A stretch of DNA of 64,000 bases. It comes from Fasciolopsis buskii (Eukaryota > Platyhelminthes > Trematoda > Plagiorchiida > Fasciolidae). The stretch covers positions 307,877-371,876 of the forward strand of contig LUCM01001514.1 in NCBI GenBank assembly GCA_008360955.1. Direction: 5' to 3'. Each line of letters opens with the position of its first letter. The first letter of the stretch is position 1. The translations under genes and the position numbers were made by a program. Of the stretch, positions 44,074 through 55,690 are shown piece by piece. The notes under the pieces were generated by a model, which was given only the letters and a program-made list of their open reading frames with translations, was not told the origin of the DNA and searched no databases.

Positions 44074-47000
44074 TTAATAACTTTACATTGCATTTTATTT
44101 CATCTTTTACTTCTCGTATTAACGAAATGACAGTATAGATCATTTTCATGAGGAGAGTAGCGGCCATTAATCTAAGGAGATTAACGGAGGTAGGAGGGTT
44201 CCAAATTTCAAGTTAAAACACCTGGATTCTGGTCTCTTAATCACTTCCGGAACTTAAACGCTGCGCTGTGGTAACTTACTTCTGCATGCGAAAACGGAAA
44301 TCAGTAGTATGTTTAAATTCAAAGTATGTCACGGTGGCAAATTATTAAGCTTTCACAGGGATGAAAATCGTGTTCAGTTGACCGTATCATTTATCTTCAA
44401 GATTTGACAAAGCAATTTGCGTGGACATGAAGTCAAACGTTTTCTGCGGTAATCGAAAGAATTTGACACAACTATTGGCATAAAGAATTTCGTAATTCAT
44501 TTATTCCACAAACAGGTTTATTCATTGCTCTTTCAAAAAAGAGACGGAAACACATATCGTTAATTTTGGCACGCGATAATCGATATCGAACTGACGCGAT
44601 TTGGGTACGCAGAACATAATATTCCGCAGTAGATCAGAGTTCCACAAACTCAGGAGGCCGGTGCAGTAGCGCATGGCTAATTACTGTAGCTCGATAAGGG
44701 CAGCATTTAGACATGAACAGTGTTCAACTTCTTCAAAAGACGCAAATGCAAGTGTCTGGAATAATGAAAATTGTTTGGAAATTGCAAATAATCTTTTTGT
44801 AACCCGTTCCTAAACCTCATTCGATCAACACTAATCATATATCGATTGTTTTGGACACTTGTTCTTGGAGACATCTAAAAATCTCTATCCAGCCATTTGT
44901 AACCGTGTACAAAACCGGGTGAAAATTGCCTCTCAGAATCCCGCTTTTTTATGTTGGATTTTTTACGGCTATTCTAGTGCTGAAGTCCACCAGCAGCGGT
45001 GGGCAGAATTTTGTAGCCAAAGCTGTAGACCTAGTAAAAATAGCGAAACACCAGCAATTCACAAAAGAACCAATTTATTCTGAGGGAAATCACCATACCC
45101 ACTTACGGTTGTCTCATATTTGCAGATTACACATATTAACAAACTAACCGCATACAATGCACATTTGAAAGTAAAATGCCTATCCAATGGTTAATAACCT
45201 GTTTTGTAGAATGCTGCATTTAATTTACTCTTTTTTCTATTCAATTTCAAAGCAAAATTTTTTCTAGAAAGTTCATCATCAGGCACAATGAAAACAGGTT
45301 TTCAAAAATACCCCATGGTCATTTTCCTTTTGTTCAACTGTATTGGTGTATAAATCAAACGGCATCTCCAGGAATTATGGTTTAATTGTATTCGTTAAGG
45401 TATGATGCAGGGAATGTCGTTCAAATCTAGGGCTCACGGCTTCTCTAAACCCGCGTCCCGCGAAATTGGCACTGGATTAAACACATTTATCCCCAAACGA
45501 AAATGACGTCACTGGGGCACAGGTCTGATTACATTAGATGTCAGAGATGAACATTAAGAGCTGCTGGAAATGAATATGGATCATTGGAGGCAGGCGGTCT
45601 GAAACGCCTAACACGAGTGATACAATCCGCTGGTGATGTTTAATGGTGTAAAACAAGCATAAAAGAGGTAGGATTGCTAGGGTGGAAGCGTCTATCTCTT
45701 CCTAGCAGACAAACCGGCTGAACACCGAGAGAGAAGGAAACGGTGGGTTCTTCTGGAGCTAATACAATTCGATCACCTTGATCAAGATGGCAATGTTCAG
45801 AGAACTGTTTGAGCAGCTTAAGTGGCTAGTCAGAATTCTGCCACGACAAATATAATAGCAGTTCTTGTTAGATGCCCCTATGCATGAGGTGCCCGTGCAC
45901 TGACTGTTATCTAGAACATGCAGATAATTTGATATAAGGTCAATTAAATGTACCAAAAGCTGAACATTCACCCAAGCCTTTATGAAGCATAAAATATGTA
46001 CTTTCAAAACCCACAGCAAAACTGAGATTTCAATACCATCGCCAACCGCTCGAAACACCGTCGCGTTTTTGTTTACTGCGAGGTGGGACTTTCATAATTC
46101 AGTGCAATGTGGTCAAGGCCGACGTTTTCCTGTACAATATTTCAATCACAATTAACAAAATGACAATCGATCTCCGACATATTGCGCTGTCAGTATAGGA
46201 CCTGAATTATGTCACGAATTGGGTTTTGGGTTAATCGTAATTCGACAACAATAAAGCCCCAAATGAGGCAAAATGTTCCATTTAACAGACTAATGTGTAC
46301 TGCAACCAAAGCAAGCCTTTCAACAGCAAATCAGAAACGTGAACCGAACTATCAAGAAACTGTATGATAACAGGCACCTAGCATAGTATTTGTGTGATCG
46401 ATGCAAAGTTGCCAAACTGGCAGGGGTTTGCAAAAGACAATAATAAATTGTGAAAACCAAAAATATCAAGAAGCAGGTACGCTCGTTTAATTTGACAGCA
46501 AACCAAACGACGGTGATGAAAAGTAAATGGTGATTAGGATGAATTTGAATAGATAACTTTCGATCAGAAAAGTAAAAATGCAATAAACAATGCAGCCCAT
46601 AAAAATACAGTGAAATTAAGCAGACACGCTGAACAACCATTTTTGAACTATGATCGACACAAATTCCTCTTCCATGCCAAAACAGCTATAAAGCCCAATC
46701 GATTTATGTAAAATACAATAAAGTTCTTCGCTCTAACCTATGTCATAAAAAAGGAAAACAGGTTAAAAAGTGCCGTGGCATGTCAGGCAGTGTGCCAACC
46801 GAGAGCGGTCAAGGTCACCGTGATCATATTTCGCCTGTACAAACAAAATGGTGGAGACCAGACAGGTCTCGACCCTTTTGAAAATTGGGTCCTATGCAAT
46901 TTCGAAGAATTCGGTGCGTCCCTTTCCGCTTCAGTTGAAATTCGGACTAGCCATCAGTAATTCGGCCACTGAGGACTACCAATTAGCTTAATATACTCCA

Positions 47001-47608
47001 TCGAGCGGAAAACGTGCACATAAATATCTAAGTGGGGAAGATGAAGTTTACAAAAAGGCCTCTTTGTCTGGTTTTCGAACCAAATATCAGCACCAATTCC
47101 GGTCTACAATCTCAGATCGATCGCGAGCCGAAACCAAGCGCCCGAGTTGTTAAGCACAGACGACAATCTAACAGACAAAAGCCGGCTAGTACAATCTGAT
47201 CGAATTTTCACTGACATTAACTAATTTAGTCAAAAACAAATGTGGCAAGGTCGACTATTTTCCTGGCCAAGCCCGATGCAACCGTTTTGAGAAAAAAATA
47301 AAGAGTACTACACAGGCGCAGAAAACAACACGATCAGGGAATTTGGTAATAATAACCTACAGTAGTTTCTCCAGATATCATTTCGTTAGAGTAAAGACAG
47401 AAAGACAGAGAGAGTGAGAGAATGAATTCCGTGCTCGGATTAGCCGAAGTGAACCAAATTCCGGACTTTGTTTATAGTGCACAATTGAATTGCGCATGGA
47501 AAATGTTCCGTCTGAATGAGATCAATCAAATTGGTTAGTTGCAACGTGAACAAAAACAAAAAACATCATTCTCAGCCATTCTTGGGGTAAGTGTGTGAGC
47601 ATGTTCAG
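44074..47608. other. no gene recognised
   Basis: AT-rich. Hydrophobic minus frames at 45759-46058 and 46320-46640 look like translated AT-rich noise. A plus frame at 44859-45147 and one at 46775-46960 lack support. Confidence 0.45.
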
Positions 47609-47814
47609 TGATTGTTGTGAATCACACATACATGGTGAGGATTTTACGCAACAGGATGAAAAAAGGCCGTGGTTTTGGAGGGGTCTGCCATGAACTAAAC
47701 AAAACTGTGCCTAAGCAAAGACTACTAGATGATACGAAATGGCAAAGTATCTCATGCAAACGTAGTACAAATGGTGCGGATAAGAAGGGATCAGGTTCGA
47801 TTGATAGGGTTTAA
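47609..47814 (+). CDS. candidate terminal exon, basic C-terminus
   Basis: Acceptor TGAGCATGTTCAG, then two split-codon bases and 67 codons to TAA. The peptide is basic and polar (HTYMVRILRNRMKKGRGFGG, KQRLLDDTKWQSISCKRS, ending GSGSIDRV). It resembles the end of a nuclear or cytoplasmic protein, without a nameable domain. No polyadenylation signal AATAAA lies immediately downstream; AAAATAAATA occurs near 47925, about 110 bases later. Confidence 0.3.
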
Positions 47815-48466
47815 GCTACTCCGATTGTAAATCGTGAACGTACATGCTAAATCTGCTTGTCAACTGTTCCTGTAAAAATGTCATTCATAATCCCGTTGAT
47901 TTCGCAATAACCCATATCGGCGAAAAAATAAATACAAATGAAGAGATTTGCAGAAACTAAGGATTGTCAGACAAAACGTTTGTTACCAAGGAAAAGAAAC
48001 AAACCATCAATCGGAGATTAAATAGAACATTCCAGTGGCCAAAACTCCTTCCAAATATTAGCTGTGTTACCTAAGATCATTCATTCTCTGGCAAAAGTAA
48101 ACAGAGGATCCAGCCAATGGGGAAACAAGACAATTTTGTTTGAATTTCACATCAGGTCTCTGATGGTTTTCAGGCCAAAGGACCAATTAATTTGCTCGTT
48201 TTTTTTCGGAACCAATGAGCAGCCGTCGATAAATCTTTCGCTGAATTTATTTTTCAATGCGAACCATGGTTAGAAGCGTTTCAATGATTATTGTTCGATT
48301 TTATTACCCGATCCATCGGCCCGAAAGAACCAATCAGAGTAGGAAGTGAGGACAGCTTGCGAGATTTCAAACTTCACACAACATTGCCTCAAATACATGC
48401 CGATCCAAACCAATAGAAACGTAGGCAACTGTGAAACTAATTATAAAATGGCAATGGATTGAATAG

Positions 48467-48612
48467 TCCAGTAATTGAACAATTAGTCAAACATTCCGAC
48501 TGGAGCTTGAAGCATTCCGTTCATGTACAAATTGATTTTTCAGGATGTTTTCTTGAACATGAATGTTCAATGTCACGAATGCATGTCCCATCTGCTAGTT
48601 GCAGTAGTTCAG
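48467..48612 (+). CDS. candidate exon, cysteine/serine-rich
   Basis: Acceptor TTGAATAG and donor TTCAG|GTGTAC. One leading base, 48 codons, one trailing base. The peptide PVIEQLVKHSDWSLKHSVHV is followed by IDFSGCFLEHECSMSRMHV and a serine/cysteine-rich end. Another donor (AC|GTAAGA, seven bases later) would extend it slightly in the same phase. Spaced cysteines and histidines could bind metal, but no known finger spacing fits. Confidence 0.3.
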
Positions 48613-51600
48613 GTGTACGTAAGAAGTGTTCGACAAAAAGTTTGGCAGATACTAGGGCACTTCTGACAACGAAAAAAATAAAAAGTAGATATTTTTAAAA
48701 ACCCTGTCAAATTCATCTCTATTTTGGAATAATGCAATTCAAACATTCTGATCAGTTTGAAATTCAAGGCAGTATTCTGTCAGTTACAAAGTACGAATTA
48801 CGACTGCCGTTATTCCACATCCAGGGGTACAATTCTAATTCGTACGTTTGCAAGTCTAAGAGGTTATGTATTATGCTTGTTTCTACGGCGCTGACGATGA
48901 ACTCGGGTAATGAGACACCGAGAAATACTTGTATCAACATTATCTGATATTAACTGGTAAATAGCATTATTTTGTTCCTGAGTGAAAATATTAACTAGAC
49001 GTACAAAACCCATAATTCTTGCACAATATATGAAGAATGCCGGTAAAGATAACTGGTTTTAGGTAGTTAGAGATCTTCTATGTATATAATACAACACATC
49101 CTTTTTGAGTGAAATGCGGATACCCTTACACATAGAAGTGGAATACTATTCCGAGGCATCCATTTGAAAATACAATACTTTTCCTCTCTTTAGAATATAG
49201 CCTGCAAAATGAATATAATCGAATTCCACAGGGTTCTACATGAAATTTCGAGAAACAATTCTGAAAAACAAAATGATTAACCAACTACCTGGAGTGATTC
49301 ACCAAAACAATTAGTCTAATTAAAGAATCAATAACGCGATGGCAATAAATGAACGAATATGACGGGAGTCAATATCAAAATGTCTGCCTTGGAACGCTAA
49401 TAACTCTTTGTCTCGTGCCGAGATCTTGACGTTCATCTAAGAGCCAGTAAACAACCGTTTTGCAAATTTTCAGGAGGCGTTAGCTTGGCGTTAAACCTGA
49501 GCCAAACTACACACCAATAGCCGAAATTGTTAAAACGTAAACATGTTTATGCGCCATTATGGAATATACAATCTTCAGTCGAGCCCAATCTGTTTTGCAC
49601 CAACATCAGTCTCGTACCAGTTGTTGCATCAAAGTACCGAAAATAATTGAAAGACAAATCTTGACGCATCCAATCCATTTTGACTCAGTAAACAAGATCC
49701 TACCTCGGTTCCACACTGATAGACTAGCGAAATAAAAATAGCAGTCAGATGAAGCATCTTCTCGGTGTTCACAAACCTAACTGAAACACTGTTTCCGAAC
49801 AACCGTTGAAAAGACAACGTGAAATGGCAAAAGTGAACCAACTGTTTCTAACAATCCCTTTGCCGCACGTTAACAGGTATTACTTACAACGTGCATATCA
49901 TCATTGCTGGCAAAGACAACTAAACTTCAATGTGCCGTTCGGTGGTTCCTAACACGAACTATTTCGGAGGATTTATGCTCTCCTTGTTGTGATCGTAAAA
50001 TAATCTCAAAAGTTAATGCATTTTATCAAAAAAATGTCTGGTTTTAATAGGTCTTATAATTTAAACACCGGGACGTCAACATCTTGTTTTACCGTCCTTT
50101 AGTCTAGCGAATTTTAGAACTAGCATGGGTTTCGCTCAGTCACCGGGTGACACATCCAGATTCCTGATATTTTCATATGTCTTGACATGAACTAATGTCC
50201 AAGGTGCATTGAGAACGGCGCGTTATCTTTCGGTGAATCAGTGCCCAAATTAAACCGATCATACAAATCTATCATGATACGTTGACCATTGGGGAGATGG
50301 GAGTTTACCAAGCAATTGATTATTTAAAACTAGAAAACCAAACTCTCAAAAGTTCGATTGTTTCTACTTCAGAAGCTTCCTCCATCGAAAACTTTGCAGC
50401 GAGCTTGCATAAATCGGGAAATCATACATGAAGAAATGTTACTAAAAGTATACATGCCTATGTACAGGTGTACATTTTTTGATCAAAGTTCTCTTTTAGA
50501 CAGGAAACGTTACGATAAAAGTTACAGCCTACTTCTCAACTTTAAAACCTTTTTACATATAAGTCTGCATCTAAAAAATTGTCAACCAGATTGTGAGTTT
50601 TAACTAAAATCACATCGGACAACAAACTATCAGATCGTCTCATACAGGACTATCAAGTTTTGTTTAGCCACATTGCAAAATGACAGTTGTGATAGACAAA
50701 TAAAGCGGACAAGCGAATCTGATTCTTGATCTCAACTCCTTGCCATCATTTAAGACGATTTTCAATCAATTGTTCTTAGGAACCAAGTGTGCAATAAGCA
50801 AGATCCAACTGTCACAATCGGACGATCAAACCTTCACTTTTCTTTTACATATCAGATGCGCGTGAATTGTTTTCATTCGGCTATCATTTTTTGTTCCATT
50901 CTTTGTGTTTATCGACTTGTTTAGAATAAGATCTAAGGATAAGTGAATCAGGCAAATCCATTCAACAAAGGGGAATCATTCTGTCATTCGTAGGTACGTG
51001 AACACAATCCTTACTATTACAGCCACGTGAAAGTAAACTGGAATAAATAAAACCCTTATGTTCATGAATTGTGCGAACATCATTTATTTCTACGCTCATA
51101 TTTTGCATCGAGAAATAAGTTATTTAACAGAAGAAAATTTATCAAAAGTCTAGAAGTTTCTGTCAAGTGTGAGACCAATGATCCCGGAATACCGATGTAC
51201 AGTCAGTACGATGCTAATTCCCCGCTTGAAGCCACCATGGAAAATAACCGATAGGCAGAATAATGGATTAACGATCACACGGAAAGGTGAATTTTCGAAA
51301 TGAATGAAATGAGTTCAACCGTTCAACGTAAAGTGATCTGACATCTTCCGCCGGTAAATAATTAACCAAAAGACAGAAACGTAAGAAGATAATCAAGAAC
51401 ATGTCATTGGTGCGTCCCGGCAACACAAATGTGGTGAATATCTCTCGCTTCGCAAATCAAAAATGACTCTGTGGAAGTAAGTTTTACCAACAGTAAGCAT
51501 TATGAAAACCGACAAAACACACATGCTTTCTAAATCTTTCGCATCAAATTTCGATCACTTCTCCCAGCTAATGTTTATTCGTAAACAAGTGTGAAGTTTC

Positions 51601-53124
51601 CAGTTTCAAGAAATCAAATTGCCAAATACATGCTGAGTTCGCCTAACCGTGCTGCTCTCGGTGACTAATTTGGAGGAACCAATCCTCAGGGGTATTGAAG
51701 AGGTTGGGGTCTTTGAATTCACTGACAACCACCGGTCAGTAAAAACATTGCAGTCAACTTTGATTGCTCGAGGGGTTTATGTGTGTGAAAATGTGGTGCG
51801 CAGACAATTACTAATATATTAATCTGGCCATATACATTTTAATGCCGGTTGATACGATTTCTCAGCTCTGGTTCCTCTTAGGTTTACCACACTCCTGCGC
51901 TTTTCGGTTGGTCAAGCACTCGCCACGAACGTGTCCCAGTGTTAGCTAAAACCGCGACAATCGGATTTCTGGTCAGGGTTGCCAAAACGTGCGGCATAGA
52001 TTTCTACTTTTTGATTAGGTTCCCATCGAAGGGGCGATTTTAAAATAGATTGTCGAACTGTGTATTTCTCGCTTTCTGAAAATGACACTGAGTCAGGGAA
52101 AGCTGCCCACTAGTAAGTACATCAATTTTTCGACTACGGTTTGTGTGATAATAGCCAGTGAACCCCAGATAAGCAATAAAAAGCTGTTTTCACTTTTTCT
52201 GCCTACCGCAGCGGATCGCAGCTGCTTTCCTCATCCCTCCTAATAACCGACTACATTTTGGGAGCTAAAACAAATCAAGCTTTACAATCTTTAAAAGTAA
52301 AGAATGCGTCAAACTTTGATAGACGAAATTCTCTCAATTGATTATCTTGTGTCAAATCGTCACGTCAAAAGAAAATATAAGCTCTCCAGCTTTATCCAAC
52401 TATTTACGCCTGACACACGACCAGCTAGTAATTTGATAGCGCCGACCTAGATTCGTAAAATAACGCAAATCGCAGCTTCAGCACTTAGACATCCATCTTA
52501 TATAGGTGGGCAATGATTTCGATTACTATCAATAAGCGACGATGAGGTAAAAATGGAACAGCTGAATAAGCGTGAAAGAACATCTGAAATTGGTAAGTAG
52601 GAGGAAAAGATTTCGAGTACCAGAGCGCCACATTCACGTTAGCAGGTCCAAAAGTTCCGCAGAATGATTTTACTGGAACAACACACTATTGCTAGAAGAT
52701 AGCACGTTGTGCTAATGTACAAAGCAATCAGGCCACGCATACATCAGATGACTTGGGAGTTTGCTGAAGCGCATCAAGCATGGTTATTCTGTTTTTCATG
52801 TTTCACGTGAAACTTCCTGCCTGCCAGGTGTCATAGGGTCAGACATTCTCATTACTCCAAAAACGTAACAAATGATTTCGAGCAAACGAGGGCAATGGTC
52901 CTAAACCCAGGTATTTGTAGAAATTGACTCGGTTTTGACCATGTCAATTGGAAAAGAATGTCAACTACAACAAATAACGAGCATTTCAAATTTGGAGCAA
53001 ATTTCTTGAAGCTGGAAGCAGTCGCAAGACTGTTAGGTAAACACGTAGTTCTGATTACGTTGGAAAATTGATTTTTCCGTTGTCATTCTGGATTAAGATT
53101 GTTTAGCCACAAGATAACAGAATA
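48613..53124. other. no firm gene
   Basis: AT-rich. Short plus frames at 48732-48947, 50358-50603 and 51069-51254 are the only protein-like ones, all without good splice signals. No repeats or RNA genes recognised. Confidence 0.4.
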
Positions 53125-53154
53125 GTGCAAGAACCCATTCAGGAGACTAATCTC

Positions 53155-53291
53155 ACCGCTTCCTTGCCTCACTATATCAAAATGAATCCGAGCAAGTTTG
53201 ACAGTTTGAAAACAATAAAAGCTGAGCGTGGAACTCAAATTACAGTGTGGTGCAGGATTGAAGATCGTTCGAATTTGAAAACAGACGATTG
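53155..53291 (+). CDS. weak exon candidate, Ig-strand-like peptide
   Basis: A plus frame (ETNLTASLPHYIKMNPSKF, then IKAERGTQITVWCRIEDRSN) ends at a poor donor, TTGA|GTACAT. The segment AERGTQITVWCRIED resembles the B-strand of an immunoglobulin-type domain with its first cysteine, but one strand is not enough to call the fold. The opposite strand is open too. Low confidence. Confidence 0.2.
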
Positions 53292-54807
53292 CTTGAGTAC
53301 ATCTTAGAACGCAGTCCTCGTAGTTACTGTTCGGAGATAATTTCATACTTTCGATGAATTTATTTTCCTCGCAAAACTGACGAAACCAGGATCAGACAGC
53401 TTGAAATATTCCTGCTACTCCAACGGTTTTGTAAGGTTCAGATAAAATAGTAATTTGGGCAGCACCACTCAGGTAGGTCATAATGAATAAACTCTCTCCA
53501 TTCCACACTTCGAGGGCCAGTAGCCAAGTGCAAAGCTGAGACTCACGAAAGTCCTATCCGAAAATATCACTCTTTTAACCTCCAACATCGCTGTTCACAA
53601 AACTATCAGACAACGGAAAATAACAACGCCCTTTCTTCCGGCACATTTCTATTATTATTCCTCATACAATTGGCATTTTAACGGCCACCGTCACGGCCTG
53701 TCTGCCTGAAAGTCGCTGATTTGATTCATTTCACCACCGGTCAACTGTCTTCACTTAGAAAAATGGTACAGTTTGCGGTTTTCACACTTATGAAGGTGAA
53801 AGTGAAAAACTAGTAAAAGAATGAACAAACTCATCAGGGTATACGACTAGCCTTTTGTACTCTCGTATACACTCGCTACTTTAACCATGATGGATTTCAC
53901 TCGAAGTGCAACAAACAGAGAAATTTAAATCTACCCAATTGATTCTAGTTATGCCTAATTTTGTCTCGTCATTATACACTGACGGAAATTGTTCCAGGGG
54001 TTGGAATAAACAAACACAGGGACTGGATACTCAGGGCATTCATATGCACAAGATTATATCGAATTTGAGTGCTTATCAAATCAGTTAGAAAAAATGTGAC
54101 TGGCTTGTGTTTAAGAAAGAAGTTTCATAAAGTGCTGCGAACTATTCACGGAGAAAAAACATATTATCATTAGTATGGCTGTGAAAACTTCATTGAACAG
54201 AAAATCAGGTGGGAATTTAAAATGATAAAATACAACTGCATCAAGTATAACGGGAGAACTCGATGATTCGTTTAGTTACGCTCAACGTAATTCAAATCAC
54301 TGTTTTTATAATACAAACGCAACAAGTTGAAATTAATTATTTGCGATTTCATTTGTAAATTATTGTATTCTCAAAGGCGAAATGGACACAGTGACCAGGG
54401 GGAAGTGCGATAAACAATCGTGTTTAAATTAGACGATAATGCAATCTGTTAACAGCGATCAACAGAACTGACCCTGTGCAGCCGGCATACGGAACAGAGG
54501 CGATAAAGTTGGTTTAGTGAAATTACAAACGGCAGACCAATAAAAGCGATGCAATGCACAACAAGTAAACCGAACTTTACTAATGACAGTAATTGATTTA
54601 CACAATTGCCAAACATGATAGCAATGGTAATAATATTGATTGTAATAATGACAATAATAACTATTTCAAAGATTGTTTCAGTGATTACTCAGGCGCGGAC
54701 TCTTAGTAATAAATGATTGTTTCTTTTGCAAATTGTAAGGCAAAATATAATGTGTTGGAGAACGTGTACATCGCAACTCACTTCATCGACCTTCAAACAT
54801 CCCACAG
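53292..54807. other. no gene recognised
   Basis: AT-rich with no supported frame. ATT/AAT-rich stretches at 54630-54660 are loose, not a true microsatellite. Confidence 0.45.
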
Positions 54808-54927
54808 CTCATGTAGATAGTTGCACTACTTTTGTAGAAGTCTTTCAATCAATTCGTACGCATATTCGTGGTTCATTTCGCCTGCCAAATTCAAAGAACA
54901 GCTGGCATACAACACTGCTTCATGGGG
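54808..54927 (+). CDS. candidate exon 1 of a three-exon plus-strand group
   Basis: Acceptor CATCCCACAG. The frame encodes HVDSCTTFVEVFQSIRTHIR then GSFRLPNSKNSWHTTLLHG, and ends GGG|GTGTGT in phase 0. A stronger donor, GT|GTGAGT, lies three bases further but breaks the phase with the next exon. A 68-nt intron separates it from the exon at 54996. Function unknown. Confidence 0.38.
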
Positions 54928-54995
54928 TGTGTGAGTTTTCCACAACTTCCGAACGATAATCATTCAGCTAGCATTTAAAACATCTTCCTTTTCAG

Positions 54996-55064
54996 GTCAC
55001 TAAGGTTATGGTTTTCATTGAAGCAAGTGGGAGAGCGAAATATACTCAACTGCTGCTTGAAACA
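54996..55064 (+). CDS. candidate exon 2 of the three-exon group
   Basis: A textbook acceptor (CATCTTCCTTTTCAG) opens a 69-nt exon, VTKVMVFIEASGRAKYTQLL then LET, ending ACA|GTATAC in phase 0. The intron to the next exon would be only 26 nt (55065-55090) and is GT-AG. If it is not spliced, the frame runs on to 55205 with a different, less protein-like sequence. Confidence 0.42.
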
Positions 55065-55090
55065 GTATACGTTGGTACTGGTTGTTACAG

Positions 55091-55346
55091 GCCTTTGAGT
55101 ATTTTTATTTCGAACCTGAGGATAGGAGGCACGAACCAAAGGATAATGTTGGATCACTGGGTTATATTGTCAGCCAGCAGAGCAGCAGGTTTCGGGCCAA
55201 TGTGACAGTTTTGAAGAATTCACAGCACAATTATCAAAATAAAGCAACAAAAGTTGAGAGCATTGTCCTACCAGACGTCATTATAGACGCAAGGACGTAT
55301 TCGAGCTCAACATTTCAAGCGTTCCGTTCAGTTATTATTTTCCAGG
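55091..55346 (+). CDS. candidate exon 3 of the three-exon group
   Basis: Acceptor TGGTTGTTACAG, donor CAGG|GTATAC. The 256-nt frame encodes 85 residues, beginning AFEYFYFEPEDRRHEPKDNV and followed by GSLGYIVSQQSSRFRANVTV and TKVESIVLPDVIIDARTYSS. It is well balanced in charge and hydrophobicity and probably beta-rich, with an N-V-T sequon that would suit an extracellular protein. I do not recognise the family. It is among the strongest host exons in the window. Confidence 0.48.
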
Positions 55347-55374
55347 GTATACCATAAGAAACCAGTTGTTGTGT

Positions 55375-55690
55375 GTATTGTCACACGCACAAGTACACAT
55401 TTAAAACGTCCGTATGGATTGCGAACTGTCGTCTGTGTGCCATATTTGCTGAGACCGACAAGTGGTCAGCTGCAAGCATTACAGACCGTGCTAGGCTGCC
55501 TGGTTCAACGACCTCGCTTCCCATACTCGCAAAGCTTGACCAAGAATCGTGGCGGGTAAAAGGGCGCTTGATTGGTGGATTCTGCGAAGGGACGCACTGG
55601 AAATACATAGCAACAAGCCAAACGCATTAGGGACACGCAAACCGCGTAGACAAAACAAAGTCTGCGACGAGCGGCCAATAAAAGAAGACA
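55375..55690. repeat. GC- and CpG-rich island, candidate retrotransposon or LTR fragment
   Basis: About 300 bp of conspicuously higher G+C and CpG in an otherwise AT-rich region, open in several frames on both strands at once. It is bounded by AT-rich sequence on both sides. It gives the impression of a transposon fragment such as a solo LTR, but I cannot place boundaries or duplications with confidence. Confidence 0.35.

Noticed and set aside
45283..45310. Minus-strand CTGATGATGAAC as a hammerhead core
   Set aside because: Downstream sequence lacks GAAA in place and no stems form.
46320..46640. Hydrophobic 106-codon minus-strand frame as a membrane protein
   Set aside because: Leucine, phenylalanine and isoleucine excess follows from the AT-rich composition; no splice or start context.
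47397..47422. GA-rich run as a microsatellite
   Set aside because: Too short and interrupted to be called a repeat with meaning.
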